Source of the DNA: Bacillus sp. ISL-34
GTDB taxonomy: Bacteria > Bacillota > Bacilli > Bacillales > DSM-1321
DNA length: 49,654 nt
Direction: 5' to 3'
Assembly (NCBI RefSeq): GCF_018613325.1
Contig: NZ_JAGGQJ010000002.1
Span: 328,571-378,224 of the forward strand
Positions within the stretch are counted from its first letter, which is position 1. The number at the start of each line of letters is the position of its first letter. Under the pieces are notes generated by a model. The model did not search any database, was not told where the DNA came from, and saw only the letters and a list, made by a program, of their open reading frames with translations. Shown here piece after piece: positions 8,155 to 16,230 of the stretch. Position numbers and translations under genes: made by a program.

Positions 8155-9518
8155 CGCGGCACACTGATTGATTTCGTAATGGTCTGTTCCGTAAGATAAA
8201 TGGCATAATCAAGGCTAAGTTTTCTGGTCAGCAATTCAAAATCCTTGAGTTTTGGATGGGAGAAGATGGAACGTCCCGGTTTGGAATTGGCTTCAAACAT
8301 CCAAACCTGCCCTTTTTTATCCAATCCAAAATCAAATCCTATTTCTGCAATGATGCCGTCCAAGTTCTTTTCTATACTGTCACTTAAAATCAGTGCGGCT
8401 TCCGATAGCTTTCGTTCGACTTCTTTCGCCTCATCGTCATCTCCAAACAGTTCCGCAACCGTTTTGATGACACCCCCGCTTTTAATATGGGTCGTGACGC
8501 TGCCGGCACCGGCGATTTTTGCGGCAATCGCGGTTACCTGCCATTTTCCATTACTGTCCTTGTTCGTATGGACCCGAAAATCCACTGGACGTTTTTCAAA
8601 TCGAATTAGTGGGATGCCCTGCTGCACGATAAGATTCTCAAGCGGCTTGTCGTGAAAAATATGTTTAACGATGGATTCCAGTGTGGAAAACTTTTGCAGT
8701 TTTTTTTCTTTTGCTTCATTCGTATAGCGGCAATAATAAACATCCTCATGCTTATCATAAAGAATTTGGTGAATCCCCAAGCCGAGGCTGCCGTGAATGG
8801 GCTTTATATAAACTTGCCGGTAATGGGAAAGAAGGGTTTCCACGACGGACATGGATTGAAATGGATACGTTTCCGGCAAATATGGTAGTGCCCGCTCATC
8901 TGCGCATAACCTTTCATTTACATCCCATTTATTGAAAAAACCAGGATTATACCATGGAATTGTATACTCTTTTTGAAATTTCTGCTTCACTTCTTTAGGT
9001 CCATCGCGGCTTTCCGTCAACCGATTTGGGAGACGGTCATAGATGACATTAGGAAAAGGAAATTCATTAATGTGCCAGTCATCGTTATCAAACACATAAC
9101 CTTTGATTGTCTCCTCATCCCAATTGATTACATTCTCTCCAAAAACAAAGGGGATACAGCCTGTGGTCCTGCTAAGCGAAAGGAGCTTTGCGAAAAATTC
9201 CGATCTCTCGCCTAATGGTTTGTTTGAAAGGCCGGTGAATCCTGAGGAAAAGATTCCGACTAGCGGTCCGATATGAATGCTCTTGCCGTATATGAATAAA
9301 TGAAGGGGAATATCTGTATGATCGAATATTAGAGATTCCGCAAGACTTTCGGAAAGGACGATTGATTGATTGACGGCCGGGTTTTGTTTGACGATGGCAG
9401 GACATGAATGTCGTCCGAAATAAATTAATTCAATCTCTGCCAAATCTCCAAGCTCTGAAGGGTAGTAGAGAACATTGCCGGGGATAGCGGCAATTTCGGC
9501 AGGATAAGTCTTTCTCAC
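8151..9518 (-). CDS. YheC/YheD family ATP-grasp protein, paralogue 3
   Basis: The protein has 455 residues and starts at GTG 9516-9518, with AGGTGA seven bases upstream. An N-terminal domain (residues 1-~190) includes HIGPLVGIFSSGF and NVIYDRLPNR. The ATP-grasp loop is KPIHGSLGLGIHQI, followed by PVDFRVHTN and AKIAGAGSVTTHIKSGG. The C-terminal motif MFEANSKPGRSIF holds the Asn of the metal site. Length and architecture match the longer B. subtilis member (YheD, ~453 residues). It is separated from the upstream paralogue's stop by only 3 bp and overlaps the next gene by 4 bp, which makes a tight operon. Confidence 0.87.
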   Translation of the reverse strand: MRKTYPAEIAAIPGNVLYYPSELGDLAEIELIYFGRHSCPAIVKQNPAVNQSIVLSESLAESLIFDHTDIPLHLFIYGKSIHIGPLVGIFSSGFTGLSNKPLGERSEFFAKLLSLSRTTGCIPFVFGENVINWDEETIKGYVFDNDDWHINEFPFPNVIYDRLPNRLTESRDGPKEVKQKFQKEYTIPWYNPGFFNKWDVNERLCADERALPYLPETYPFQSMSVVETLLSHYRQVYIKPIHGSLGLGIHQILYDKHEDVYYCRYTNEAKEKKLQKFSTLESIVKHIFHDKPLENLIVQQGIPLIRFEKRPVDFRVHTNKDSNGKWQVTAIAAKIAGAGSVTTHIKSGGVIKTVAELFGDDDEAKEVERKLSEAALILSDSIEKNLDGIIAEIGFDFGLDKKGQVWMFEANSKPGRSIFSHPKLKDFELLTRKLSLDYAIYLTEQTITKSISVPR

Positions 9519-9521
9519 TTT

Positions 9522-10592
9522 TTATTCACCTGCTTTCTGAAGATGTTCGGCTAAATACTGGCTATATTGAAACGGTGCGCGATGAATATCTTTCATGGTC
9601 TCCGGCTGTAGTGACTGAATGATTTTCCTTCCGGGCTTCGAGTTAATGTCCATTATCCATATTTGGCCTTTTTTATCGATGCCCAGATCGATTCCCAACT
9701 CGAATAGCCTTTCAAAGACAGCTTCGGTTTCTGCGGGCAGGGTGCGAAGGATATGCTGAATCTTTTGTTCGACGGCAATCGAAATCGTTTCCGGGTTTCT
9801 TTTGATGAAAGTATCCAATGAAATGGCTTCCCCGCCTGTGGCAAGATTTGAGGTGATTCCGTCTTTTTGTCCCGTACGAATTCCGCGGCCCCTTTCCATC
9901 CATTGATTCTTCTCGTTTTTTTGAAGTAAAATCCGTAAATCGAATGGCTCGTTATTTTGGTTGCAAAGTTCCAAATATGGCTGGCAGAGGTAACGGTATC
10001 GATTCAATAAATGCTGCAGCCATTTGTTAAGCTGAGATTTGGAGGAGAATTGGCGGTCATATTTGTTGCCCTTTTTCGTCATGGATACCAAGGTGCCATC
10101 TTCGGTTTTTGAAAGAAGATAGATCCCTGTACCGCCTGCACCGAATTCAGGTTTGATGATGATTTTATCCAGGCGTTCCAAATGACCGGTAATATCTTCA
10201 GGTGTCGTCACTTGTACGGTCTCTGGAAAAAATGCCTGTAGGTGTGGATGGTTTTTTAGGATTTGATACACTTCCCACTTACCAGGAAGACCCAGCCCTA
10301 AGAAATTCGAGTTATCTTTTAACCAATCGATTTTGTGCCGCGTTTCCGTTGACTCACGGACTAATCCGTGAAAACAGCGATCATATACAAAATCAGGTAA
10401 ATCAAAAGATGCGGTGATCCAAGTTTCGTTCTCGGCATCAAAACGCTCGCCGCGGACTTTTTTCAGGTCCATATCAATATTTTCCGGTGAGAATTTACAA
10501 ACTTTCATATTAAATGATTTAGCGGTTTTTGCTATTTCGGTGAAGTAGTTGTTTTCATGTGTATCCGACGCGGCCATTAATCCTATTAACAC
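9522..10592 (-). CDS. YheC/YheD family ATP-grasp protein, paralogue 2 (short, YheC-like)
   Basis: The protein has 356 residues. It opens MLIGLMAASDTHENNYF from GTG 10590-10592, with AAAGGAG about ten bases upstream. The N-terminal domain is shorter than in its neighbours and ends at PDFVYDRCFHG. The ATP-grasp loop IIKPEFGAGGTGIYLL is more glycine-rich than in the other three. PFDLRILLQKNEKNQW and SNLATGGEAI follow, and the end has WIMDINSKPGRKI. The length is that of B. subtilis YheC (~360). It lies 16 bp after paralogue 1. Confidence 0.86.
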   Translation of the reverse strand: MLIGLMAASDTHENNYFTEIAKTAKSFNMKVCKFSPENIDMDLKKVRGERFDAENETWITASFDLPDFVYDRCFHGLVRESTETRHKIDWLKDNSNFLGLGLPGKWEVYQILKNHPHLQAFFPETVQVTTPEDITGHLERLDKIIIKPEFGAGGTGIYLLSKTEDGTLVSMTKKGNKYDRQFSSKSQLNKWLQHLLNRYRYLCQPYLELCNQNNEPFDLRILLQKNEKNQWMERGRGIRTGQKDGITSNLATGGEAISLDTFIKRNPETISIAVEQKIQHILRTLPAETEAVFERLFELGIDLGIDKKGQIWIMDINSKPGRKIIQSLQPETMKDIHRAPFQYSQYLAEHLQKAGE

Positions 10593-10608
10593 GTGCTAGC
10601 AACTCCTT

Positions 10609-11970
10609 TTATGGATGGTTTTCGCGGTTAAGGGCAAGCATGAAATCTATGATGGATTTTACTGATGGACGAAAGGTTTCATAGTTGCCTTGAAATTTTT
10701 TCGAAGGTTTTGAATTCACTTCGATGATCCATGGATGGGTATCGGTATCCAGTGCTAAATCGATCCCTAGCTCACCGAATGAATCGTCATGGTTTTCGAC
10801 CAAGGCCTGGGCAGTGTTTTTAGCGAGCCGTACGAGCTTTTGATAAATGCGGCTGGCGTCCTGAAGGTCAAATGCTTCCTTTAGAAAATCCGGCCCATTT
10901 TTCATCAATCCGCCTTGTGCAAGATTGGAAACGATAGTGCCAGGGTCCCCAATCCGGGCAACCATTGATGAAACTTTCCATTCAAGGTGATCGTTCCGGT
11001 GAAGAAGTATGCGGAAATCAACTTTTCTCTGATCGGTCTCGAATAGGGAAATCCCTTTTTGAAGAATGAAGGATTTTTTTCTGGAAAATCTTTTTAAGGT
11101 TTCGTACAATTTTTCATCTGTATCAGCAAAATGTACATCCTGGAGATGTCCGGATTGCTCGATTTTCCATTTTCCAGCTACTTGCGTTAATCTGCAAATA
11201 TTCCTGCCTTGGCTGCCTGATTCGGGTTTGAAGTAGATTACCGAATGCTTTTCTATAAATGTCAAGAAAGATTCCTTTTCGTTAAAAAGTATCGTCTCTG
11301 GCAAATTTGGCAACAGCTCATCTTCTAAGATTAGCAGCTCATGTACATCATGTTTGGAGAGGAACCTTCCATTGAACATCGGTATCGACCGTTCCTCCAG
11401 TTCAGTTTTAAACAGCTTGAAAGAATGCGATTCCTCAAGTTTGCGTGAATGTATCCGGTTATAAAATACATCAGGAATGGGGAGGGGCAAGGTTTGCCAG
11501 CCATCTTGCACTGGCAGGTAGCCTTCCACAACTCCGTCTTGAAGAGACTGCAGTTTCACTAAATAAAAGGGGATGCCCTGCTGATTACAATATGATCTCA
11601 TTTCCTGATAAAATTTTTCCATCTCGCCGAATGTCCCGTCTTGCAAGGGAGTCTGGTTCATGAGTGAAGCGAAGAAAGGGCCTATTTTAATTGACCTTCC
11701 TTCCGCATGGTATGAGACGGAGATTGGATCGGAAAAAACGGGTAAGGATAAAGTTTGGTTCATTTCATATGAAAGTTTCAATGTAGGCTGGGATGACGGG
11801 AATGGCTGGACAAGTGCAGGGACCGAACGGCATCCAGCCATGATCGTTACGGGTTCTCCAAATTGAAGGCCCCATTCCGCAAATAGTTTTTCTTCGATAA
11901 ACAGTAGCGCCTTCTTTCTCATCTCTGCGGGATTTACCGTAATGAAAACTTTCTGATGGTTAAGGTTCAT
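10609..11970 (-). CDS. YheC/YheD family ATP-grasp protein, paralogue 1
   Basis: The protein has 453 residues and is the first gene of the leftward operon. The N-terminal domain has KIGPFFASLMNQTP and PDVFYNRIHSRK. The ATP-grasp loop is YFKPESGSQGRNICRL: the usual final glycine-isoleucine is Asn-Ile here. KVDFRILLHRNDHLEW and VSNLAQGGLMKNG follow, and near the end are DSFGELGIDLAL and WIIEVNSKPSKKF. The ATG has GGGGA six bases upstream. It diverges from yheB. A candidate sigma-K-type promoter lies at 12040-12067. Confidence 0.87.
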   Translation of the reverse strand: MNLNHQKVFITVNPAEMRKKALLFIEEKLFAEWGLQFGEPVTIMAGCRSVPALVQPFPSSQPTLKLSYEMNQTLSLPVFSDPISVSYHAEGRSIKIGPFFASLMNQTPLQDGTFGEMEKFYQEMRSYCNQQGIPFYLVKLQSLQDGVVEGYLPVQDGWQTLPLPIPDVFYNRIHSRKLEESHSFKLFKTELEERSIPMFNGRFLSKHDVHELLILEDELLPNLPETILFNEKESFLTFIEKHSVIYFKPESGSQGRNICRLTQVAGKWKIEQSGHLQDVHFADTDEKLYETLKRFSRKKSFILQKGISLFETDQRKVDFRILLHRNDHLEWKVSSMVARIGDPGTIVSNLAQGGLMKNGPDFLKEAFDLQDASRIYQKLVRLAKNTAQALVENHDDSFGELGIDLALDTDTHPWIIEVNSKPSKKFQGNYETFRPSVKSIIDFMLALNRENHP

Positions 11971-12039
11971 AATAATTCCCCGTTTGCACTAAGTTTGATA
12001 TCCTTTTATAATTAAATGATGGGCAAATGTGGATAACAC

Positions 12040-12067
12040 ATTCTATGTTTTTTTAATTAGAAGGTGT
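12040..12067 (-). promoter_or_regulatory. candidate sigma-K-type promoter for the ATP-grasp operon
   Basis: The reverse strand reads ACACC (12063-12067), a 15-bp spacer and CATAGAAT (12040-12047), close to the sigma-K pattern AC-N15/17-CATANNNT. It lies about 65 bp before the first ATP-grasp gene. The pattern is short and could arise by chance in AT-rich DNA. Confidence 0.35.
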
Positions 12068-12106
12068 CATCAAGCCTCTATTTAAAGCAATAAAAGGAGA
12101 AAATTC

Positions 12107-13243
12107 ATGGAGTTTTGGTTAAAGATACTGTTTATGGTCGTCGTAGGTGCTGTAATAGGTGGCTTCACTAATTTACTAGCTATCAGAATGCTGTTCAGAC
12201 CGTATAAACCAATCTATATTTTAGGGAAACAGCTGCCGTTGACACCAGGGTTGATTCCGAAGCGGCAGGATGAGTTAGCCAAACAGTTAGGCAAATTGGT
12301 GGTTGATCATTTAATCACGCCAGAGAGCATTCAAAGTAAAGTCATCAATGATGCTTCTATACAGAATATGAAAATTTTCGTGAAGGCAGAAGTAAAGAAA
12401 GCATTGTCCACGGAAAAAAGTACCGCTCAATTGCTTGATCAATTGGGAATGAAGAATTCTTCATTTACGTTAGAACAGAGATTACAAACATTCATTCTTG
12501 GTAAATATGAAACATGGTCTGAAGAGAACAGGAGCAAGAGCTTGAAGGAGATCGTCCCGCAGAACATTCAGCAAAAAGCCCTCGACTCGATTCCTGATTT
12601 GTCACGTTTCATCGTGAAAAAGGGAAAAGAATATTTTGACAGTGCAGAAGGCAAAAGCCGTCTTGAAGACATGTTGGATGATTTTTTCAAGGAACGGGGC
12701 AAGCTGATCAATTTAATTCAGATGTTTATTGGAAATGAAAAGTTAATTGATAAGATTCAGCCGGAAATCCTTAAATTCTTTGAACAATCGAGAACGATTG
12801 ATTTATTGACAGTGATGATGGTGAAAGAGTGGGGAAATCTCGAGAAATGGGATGTAGAAAAAATCGAGGGAATGATCGGGAGAGAAACGATAAAACAATT
12901 GATTGCCAAAAAAACGACAGAAATGCTGCCTGTCGCTTCGATCATGAATAAGCCGGTTCGAGAATTGACTGCCAATTTCTCGGACACCATTGTGGAGAAG
13001 GGCGTCCCGATCTTCGTGGAAAAAGGTGCCGAGTATTTAATCAATCATTTTCAGCCGTTATTCCAAAAACTGCATTTGGACGATATCGTGGAAGAACAGG
13101 TTTCGTCATTTTCGGTGTCCCGACTTGAGGAAATGGTCGCTTCCATCACGAAGAAGGAATTGTCGATGATCACATACCTTGGGGCTTTACTTGGTGGAAT
13201 CATCGGTTTATTTCAAGGTTTCGTAACTGTTTTAATAGGATGA
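12107..13243 (+). CDS. yheB: YheB-like DUF445 membrane-anchored protein
   Basis: The 378-residue protein has one membrane segment at each end: residues ~5-25 ([18 protein letters not shown]) and the last ~20 ([20 protein letters not shown]). Between them is a long helical region. [10 protein letters not shown] followed by [14 protein letters not shown] is the DUF445 hallmark. Length equals that of B. subtilis YheB. AAAGGAG lies 7-8 bases before the ATG. It is followed 50 bp later by yheA and diverges from the ATP-grasp genes. The biochemical role is not known. Confidence 0.88.
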   Translation: MEFWLKILFMVVVGAVIGGFTNLLAIRMLFRPYKPIYILGKQLPLTPGLIPKRQDELAKQLGKLVVDHLITPESIQSKVINDASIQNMKIFVKAEVKKALSTEKSTAQLLDQLGMKNSSFTLEQRLQTFILGKYETWSEENRSKSLKEIVPQNIQQKALDSIPDLSRFIVKKGKEYFDSAEGKSRLEDMLDDFFKERGKLINLIQMFIGNEKLIDKIQPEILKFFEQSRTIDLLTVMMVKEWGNLEKWDVEKIEGMIGRETIKQLIAKKTTEMLPVASIMNKPVRELTANFSDTIVEKGVPIFVEKGAEYLINHFQPLFQKLHLDDIVEEQVSSFSVSRLEEMVASITKKELSMITYLGALLGGIIGLFQGFVTVLIG

Positions 13244-13317
13244 CGTGTAATTCGCAATCGGATTTGTTATAGTGGAAAAGGTGTAGGAATACAATGATTA
13301 CCGGGAGGGGAAATAAA

Positions 13318-13674
13318 ATGAGTAACGTATATGATGCAGCGTATGAAATGGAAAAGGCAATTAGGGCAAGTAATGAATATGCCGATTTGCAACGCTTATA
13401 TGATCTTGTCAATTCTGATGAAGCAACAAAGGGAATGTTTGAAAACTTCCGTAATCTGCAGATGTCATTGCAGCAAAAGCAAATGATGGGACAGGAGATT
13501 GCACCGGAAGAGGTTGAGCAAGCACAAAAGACGGTACAGCTTGTCCAACAAAACCCAACTATTTCACAATTGATGGAAGCTGAACAACGGATGAGTATGG
13601 TCATCGCAGACCTCAATAAAATTATCATGAAGCCGCTTGAAGATTTATATGGCTTACCTGAACAACAGCAATAA
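13318..13674 (+). CDS. yheA: YheA, YlbF/YmcA-superfamily protein
   Basis: The 118-residue, entirely helical, glutamine-rich protein matches YheA: MSNVYDAAYEMEKAIR..., FENFRNLQMSLQQKQMMGQ and the end PLEDLYGLPEQQQ. It belongs to the YlbF/YmcA superfamily, whose best-known members form a complex that affects RNase Y and development. YheA's own role is unclear. The start at 13318 has GGGAGGGG seven bases upstream. A frame opening 24 bases earlier would include the ribosome binding site and is rejected. A terminator follows. Confidence 0.88.
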   Translation: MSNVYDAAYEMEKAIRASNEYADLQRLYDLVNSDEATKGMFENFRNLQMSLQQKQMMGQEIAPEEVEQAQKTVQLVQQNPTISQLMEAEQRMSMVIADLNKIIMKPLEDLYGLPEQQQ

Positions 13675-13683
13675 GCAGTTAAA

Positions 13684-13716
13684 GACTCCCTTCCATAATG
13701 GTTGGGGGTTTTTTTG
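13684..13716 (+). terminator. rho-independent terminator after yheA
   Basis: ACTCCC...CC pairs with GG...GGGGGT and is followed by seven T residues. Confidence 0.8.
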
Positions 13717-13760
13717 TTCCCTGAAAGCTCCGGTGCAAGGGGCGTGAATCACTATTTGTT

Positions 13761-13787
13761 CTATTCTCGAAATTTTAGTCATAAATT
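13761..13787 (+). promoter_or_regulatory. candidate sigma-E-type promoter for the YhaX-like gene
   Basis: CTATT (13761-13765), a 14-bp spacer and CATAAATT (13780-13787) resemble sigma-E boxes. B. subtilis yhaX is expressed in the mother cell during sporulation, which agrees. The match is short. Confidence 0.4.
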
Positions 13788-13820
13788 TGAAAGAGGATAC
13801 TACAGATGGGGGAGATCAGC

Positions 13821-14687
13821 ATGGTATATCGTCTGCTTGCGGTCAATATCGACGGGACATTGCTCCAGTCGAATGGCCGTTTAAATAAATCGACTAAAGA
13901 AGCAATAGATTATGTTCACCAAAAAGGTGTCCATGTTGCACTTGTGACGTCAAGAAACTATCACTCAGCAAAAAAAGTGGCCAAAGCCCTAAAAATAAAT
14001 CCAATGATCGTTGCTCAGCAAGGAGCCTTTGTCGGAGCTTCCATAGAAAAGCCGATAATGGTAAAAAGAATATCAGAAGAACTGACTGCAGAGCTCGTGC
14101 AAATGCTTGAAAAGACCACGTGCCAAATAATGCTCATTCATGAAAAATACTCGCTGGGCAATCGGGTGAACCTCCCGGAGAATTTGCTTGGTAAATCGGT
14201 TATGTATTTGAATGATCAAAATATTTATGCTCAAAATTATGTGGATGATATCAGTGAAGAGCTTATTGACCAGCCAATGGCCCCGACGAAGATGGACATT
14301 ATATTTCCAGAAAAAAATGCTCGAAATGATATGTTGAAATTGATAAAGGAAATGTTCCCTGAGGTGGATGCAATCTTACATCCAGGACATAAGCTGACAA
14401 TCGTTCCGAAGGGTGTTTCTAAATGGAGCGGTGTATTGTATTTAGCTGACCATTTAGAGGTGAAAAGAACGGAAATCGTCTCGATTGGAGATGGATTGGA
14501 TGATATGGAGATGATTGCCGGTTCTGGTCTGGGCGTTGCCATGGGCAATGCGGATGAGGAAGTAAGGAAAGTGGCAAAATGGGTGACGCGCTCCAATGAC
14601 CAAGATGGTGTTGCCTATATGCTGAGGGAATTCTTCCGGAAACAGCATCCAATCGATTTTTTACAAAAGATGAATATGCTTAAGTGA
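13821..14687 (+). CDS. yhaX: YhaX-like Cof-type HAD protein lacking the nucleophile Asp
   Basis: The 288-residue protein has the Cof/type IIB HAD layout. Motif I reads LLAVNIDGTLL, so the first Asp of the usual DxDGT, the phosphoryl acceptor, is Asn9, while Asp11 is kept. Motif II is VTSRN (near 41). The Lys of motif III is probably in VPKGVSKWSG, and motif IV is GDGLDDMEMI. The end has GVAYMLREFF. B. subtilis YhaX has the same length and a sporulation role. I start at 13821 with GGGGAG six bases upstream; ATG 13806 is an alternative with AAGAGG. Without the nucleophile, phosphatase activity is doubtful and a structural or binding role is possible. Confidence 0.78.
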   Translation: MVYRLLAVNIDGTLLQSNGRLNKSTKEAIDYVHQKGVHVALVTSRNYHSAKKVAKALKINPMIVAQQGAFVGASIEKPIMVKRISEELTAELVQMLEKTTCQIMLIHEKYSLGNRVNLPENLLGKSVMYLNDQNIYAQNYVDDISEELIDQPMAPTKMDIIFPEKNARNDMLKLIKEMFPEVDAILHPGHKLTIVPKGVSKWSGVLYLADHLEVKRTEIVSIGDGLDDMEMIAGSGLGVAMGNADEEVRKVAKWVTRSNDQDGVAYMLREFFRKQHPIDFLQKMNMLK

Positions 14688-14726
14688 ATGGCGGGGTTCC
14701 CTCATATAGAAGGGGCCCCATTCAAA
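14685..14726 (+). terminator. possible terminator hairpin after the HAD gene
   Basis: GAATGG pairs with CCATTC, with further G/C pairing inside. No T run follows, so termination is uncertain. Confidence 0.35.
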
Positions 14727-14820
14727 TAATGCCGCTTGCGAGGCCTGTTGCATTTCATAAATAATTATAAGCTTCTTTCCATAAACTAAAGGAAAATCAG
14801 TAATGGAAAGGAAGTATTCA

Positions 14821-15069
14821 ATGGGTGTAATCAATGCAAAAGAAGTGCAAGTCGGTGACGAGGTGTTTGTGATTTATAATAATCCCCACGTACCTACCGT
14901 TTCGAATATAAGGGCAGCGGAAATCGTTCCGCATCCCAAAGATCCCAATGCAGTTGCCTTGTTCCTGAACGAAACATTTCATACAATTGAGGACGATGAT
15001 GCTTTGTTTACTTCGGAAGCCGCAGCGGAAAAAGCATACAGTGATTATATGGATAACCAGATGACTTGA
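14821..15069 (+). CDS. SplA-like transcriptional regulator, orphan
   Basis: The 82-residue protein carries the SplA pattern: VGDEVFVIYNNPHVPTVSNI, AEIVPHPKDP, ALFLNETFHTIEDDDALF and an AE..Y end. In B. subtilis SplA is a TRAP-like negative regulator encoded just before splB (spore photoproduct lyase). No splB is present within 5 kb, so this copy is an orphan. I chose ATG 14821, with GAAAGGAAG seven bases upstream. ATG 14803 in the same frame also has a ribosome binding site and would add six residues. A terminator and a tandem repeat array follow. Assigned from motif memory only. Confidence 0.68.
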   Translation: MGVINAKEVQVGDEVFVIYNNPHVPTVSNIRAAEIVPHPKDPNAVALFLNETFHTIEDDDALFTSEAAAEKAYSDYMDNQMT

Positions 15070-15112
15070 AGTGACGTTTACTTCGCTTTACGGAAAGAGA
15101 ATGAATAAATGA

Positions 15113-15144
15113 AAGCCCTCGCTTAAACAGCGGGGGCTCCTTTT
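15113..15144 (+). terminator. rho-independent terminator after the SplA-like gene
   Basis: AGCCCTCGCT pairs with AGCGGGGGCT (one G-T pair) around TAAAC and is followed by CCTTTT. The tandem array starts ten bases later. Confidence 0.7.
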
Positions 15145-15151
15145 GATTATA

Positions 15152-15330
15152 TTTACGAGTAAAAGTTCGGAATTCACGAGTATTTGCTGCAAACTCACGA
15201 GTAAAAGCTCGGAATTCACGAGTATTTGCCCCAAACTCACGAGTAAAAGCTCCGAATTCACGAGTAAAGGCCCCAAACTCACGAGTAAACGCTCGGAACT
15301 CACGAGTATTCGCTCCAAACTTACGTATTA
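15152..15330. repeat. 21-bp tandem repeat array (eight units plus a degenerate ninth)
   Basis: CACGAGT (or TACGAGT) recurs exactly every 21 bp from 15155 to 15302, and a decayed unit follows at 15323. Units mostly alternate between two kinds, one with AAAAGCTC and one with ATTTGCCCC, giving a 42-bp higher-order period. Because 21 is a multiple of three and units lack stops, several frames on both strands stay open as heptapeptide repeats. None has a ribosome binding site, so I do not call a gene. Confidence 0.9.
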
Positions 15331-15389
15331 ATGCACCTATACTCATTGTCAGAGGCCATTAGTGATTAAAATGCCTATTTGACTGTAAT

Positions 15390-15431
15390 TAAAAAACCGC
15401 CACTCCTATTTCAAGAAATAAAGAGTGACAG
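15390..15431 (-). terminator. rho-independent terminator of the DinB-like gene
   Basis: On the reverse strand ACTGTCACTC pairs with GAGTGGCGGT (ten pairs including G-T) over an inner TATTTC/GAAATA stem, followed by TTTTTTAA. Confidence 0.75.
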
Positions 15432-15444
15432 TTATGGCTTAATC

Positions 15445-15894
15445 TCAGTTATTGGATTGTATTAAGAGTTTCATTGCGTGTATTTGTCCAATATGATTGG
15501 CTTCGTGGAGCACTACGAAATTAATGAATTCCCCAACCGTTTCCATTCCGTTGAAAGGCTGTGCAGCTTTTTCTGTCAATCGTTCCTCCGGAATTTCAAG
15601 AAGTCGATCAAGTTGTTCTTGCAGTTGTTGCTTTAAAACTTCAACGGAAGGTACATCCCCGGTCCAGTCGGCGGGTTTTGATCCATATCCGAATAACTGG
15701 CTGTAATTCTCTGGCAAATTACTGTTGGAGTTCAATAAAAATTTTTCCGCTGCAGTAAGAACATGTCCAAGATGCCAATGGATCGTATTATTAAAACCTT
15801 CAGGCTGCACATCCATAAATTCTGGATTGATACCCTCTATTTCTTTTAAAAGATTGCTGCGCATGGCTGTCAGCTGATTTTTCACATAATTCAT
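15445..15894 (-). CDS. DinB-like four-helix protein
   Basis: The 149-residue protein fits the DinB/YfiT-like metalloenzyme family. His residues likely to bind metal lie in TIHWHLGHVLTAAE (near 39-44) and in LHEANHIGQI near the C-terminus. The start at 15894 has AAAGGGGA seven bases upstream; the longer frame from 15924 would include that site. Members of this superfamily include thiol-S-transferases using bacillithiol and proteins of unknown role. The gene is monocistronic, with its own terminator, and diverges from the urease operon. The substrate is unknown. Confidence 0.78.
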   Translation of the reverse strand: MNYVKNQLTAMRSNLLKEIEGINPEFMDVQPEGFNNTIHWHLGHVLTAAEKFLLNSNSNLPENYSQLFGYGSKPADWTGDVPSVEVLKQQLQEQLDRLLEIPEERLTEKAAQPFNGMETVGEFINFVVLHEANHIGQIHAMKLLIQSNN

Positions 15895-15924
15895 TTTACA
15901 TTCCCCTTTCAATCCTTTTTTCAA

Positions 15925-16071
15925 AACACTATCTCATGAAATTATAGCAAGGATATTTCAATATTATCAAATTTTAGATAAGCCTTTTCAAAAGGGGGAA
16001 GGCTTATCAATTTACAATTAATTTCATTTTAAGGGTTGTAATTGTCAGATAATTTATTATAATTAAAATAA
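15925..16071. other. upstream part of the dinB–ure divergent region
   Basis: The region is AT-rich with no frame of note. A hairpin with a perfect GATAAGCC/GGCTTATC stem lies at 15977-16008 and is followed by AATTTACAATTAATTTC. It could end a short transcript or insulate the ure promoter. Confidence 0.4.
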
Positions 16072-16088
16072 TGTTAGATAAACTTACA
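16072..16088 (+). promoter_or_regulatory. GlnR/TnrA box upstream of the urease operon
   Basis: The site reads TGTTA, seven bases (16077-16083), TTACA. It fits the TGTNA-N7-TNACA consensus of the Bacillus nitrogen regulators TnrA and GlnR at every fixed position. It lies ~143 bp before ureA. A -10-like GATAAT follows at 16125-16130. TnrA activates and GlnR represses urease in B. subtilis; which one acts here cannot be told from sequence. Confidence 0.75.
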
Positions 16089-16230
16089 TAACTATGTAAA
16101 GTTAAAGGGCGGAATGTTGGGTCGGATAATGGTAATTGATTGAAACGATGCATTGAAAGAGTTGCATCTGAACTTAAGAGGTAGGTATTTGGGATATTTG
16201 GCGGTATAGATTGGTAAAAGGAGAGAGGGT

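Noticed and set aside
14803..14820. Earlier ATG of the SplA-like gene
   Set aside because: It is possible, but ATG 14821 has better Shine-Dalgarno spacing and gives the family length; kept as an alternative only.
15152..15330. CRISPR-like regular spacing
   Set aside because: Units abut without unique spacers, are only 21 bp and have no cas genes nearby.
15008..15346. Open frames on both strands encoding heptapeptide repeats (FTREF-, TSKSSE- and LLVS-type)
   Set aside because: They arise because a stop-free 21-bp unit is a multiple of three. There is no ribosome binding site, and several frames are equally open.
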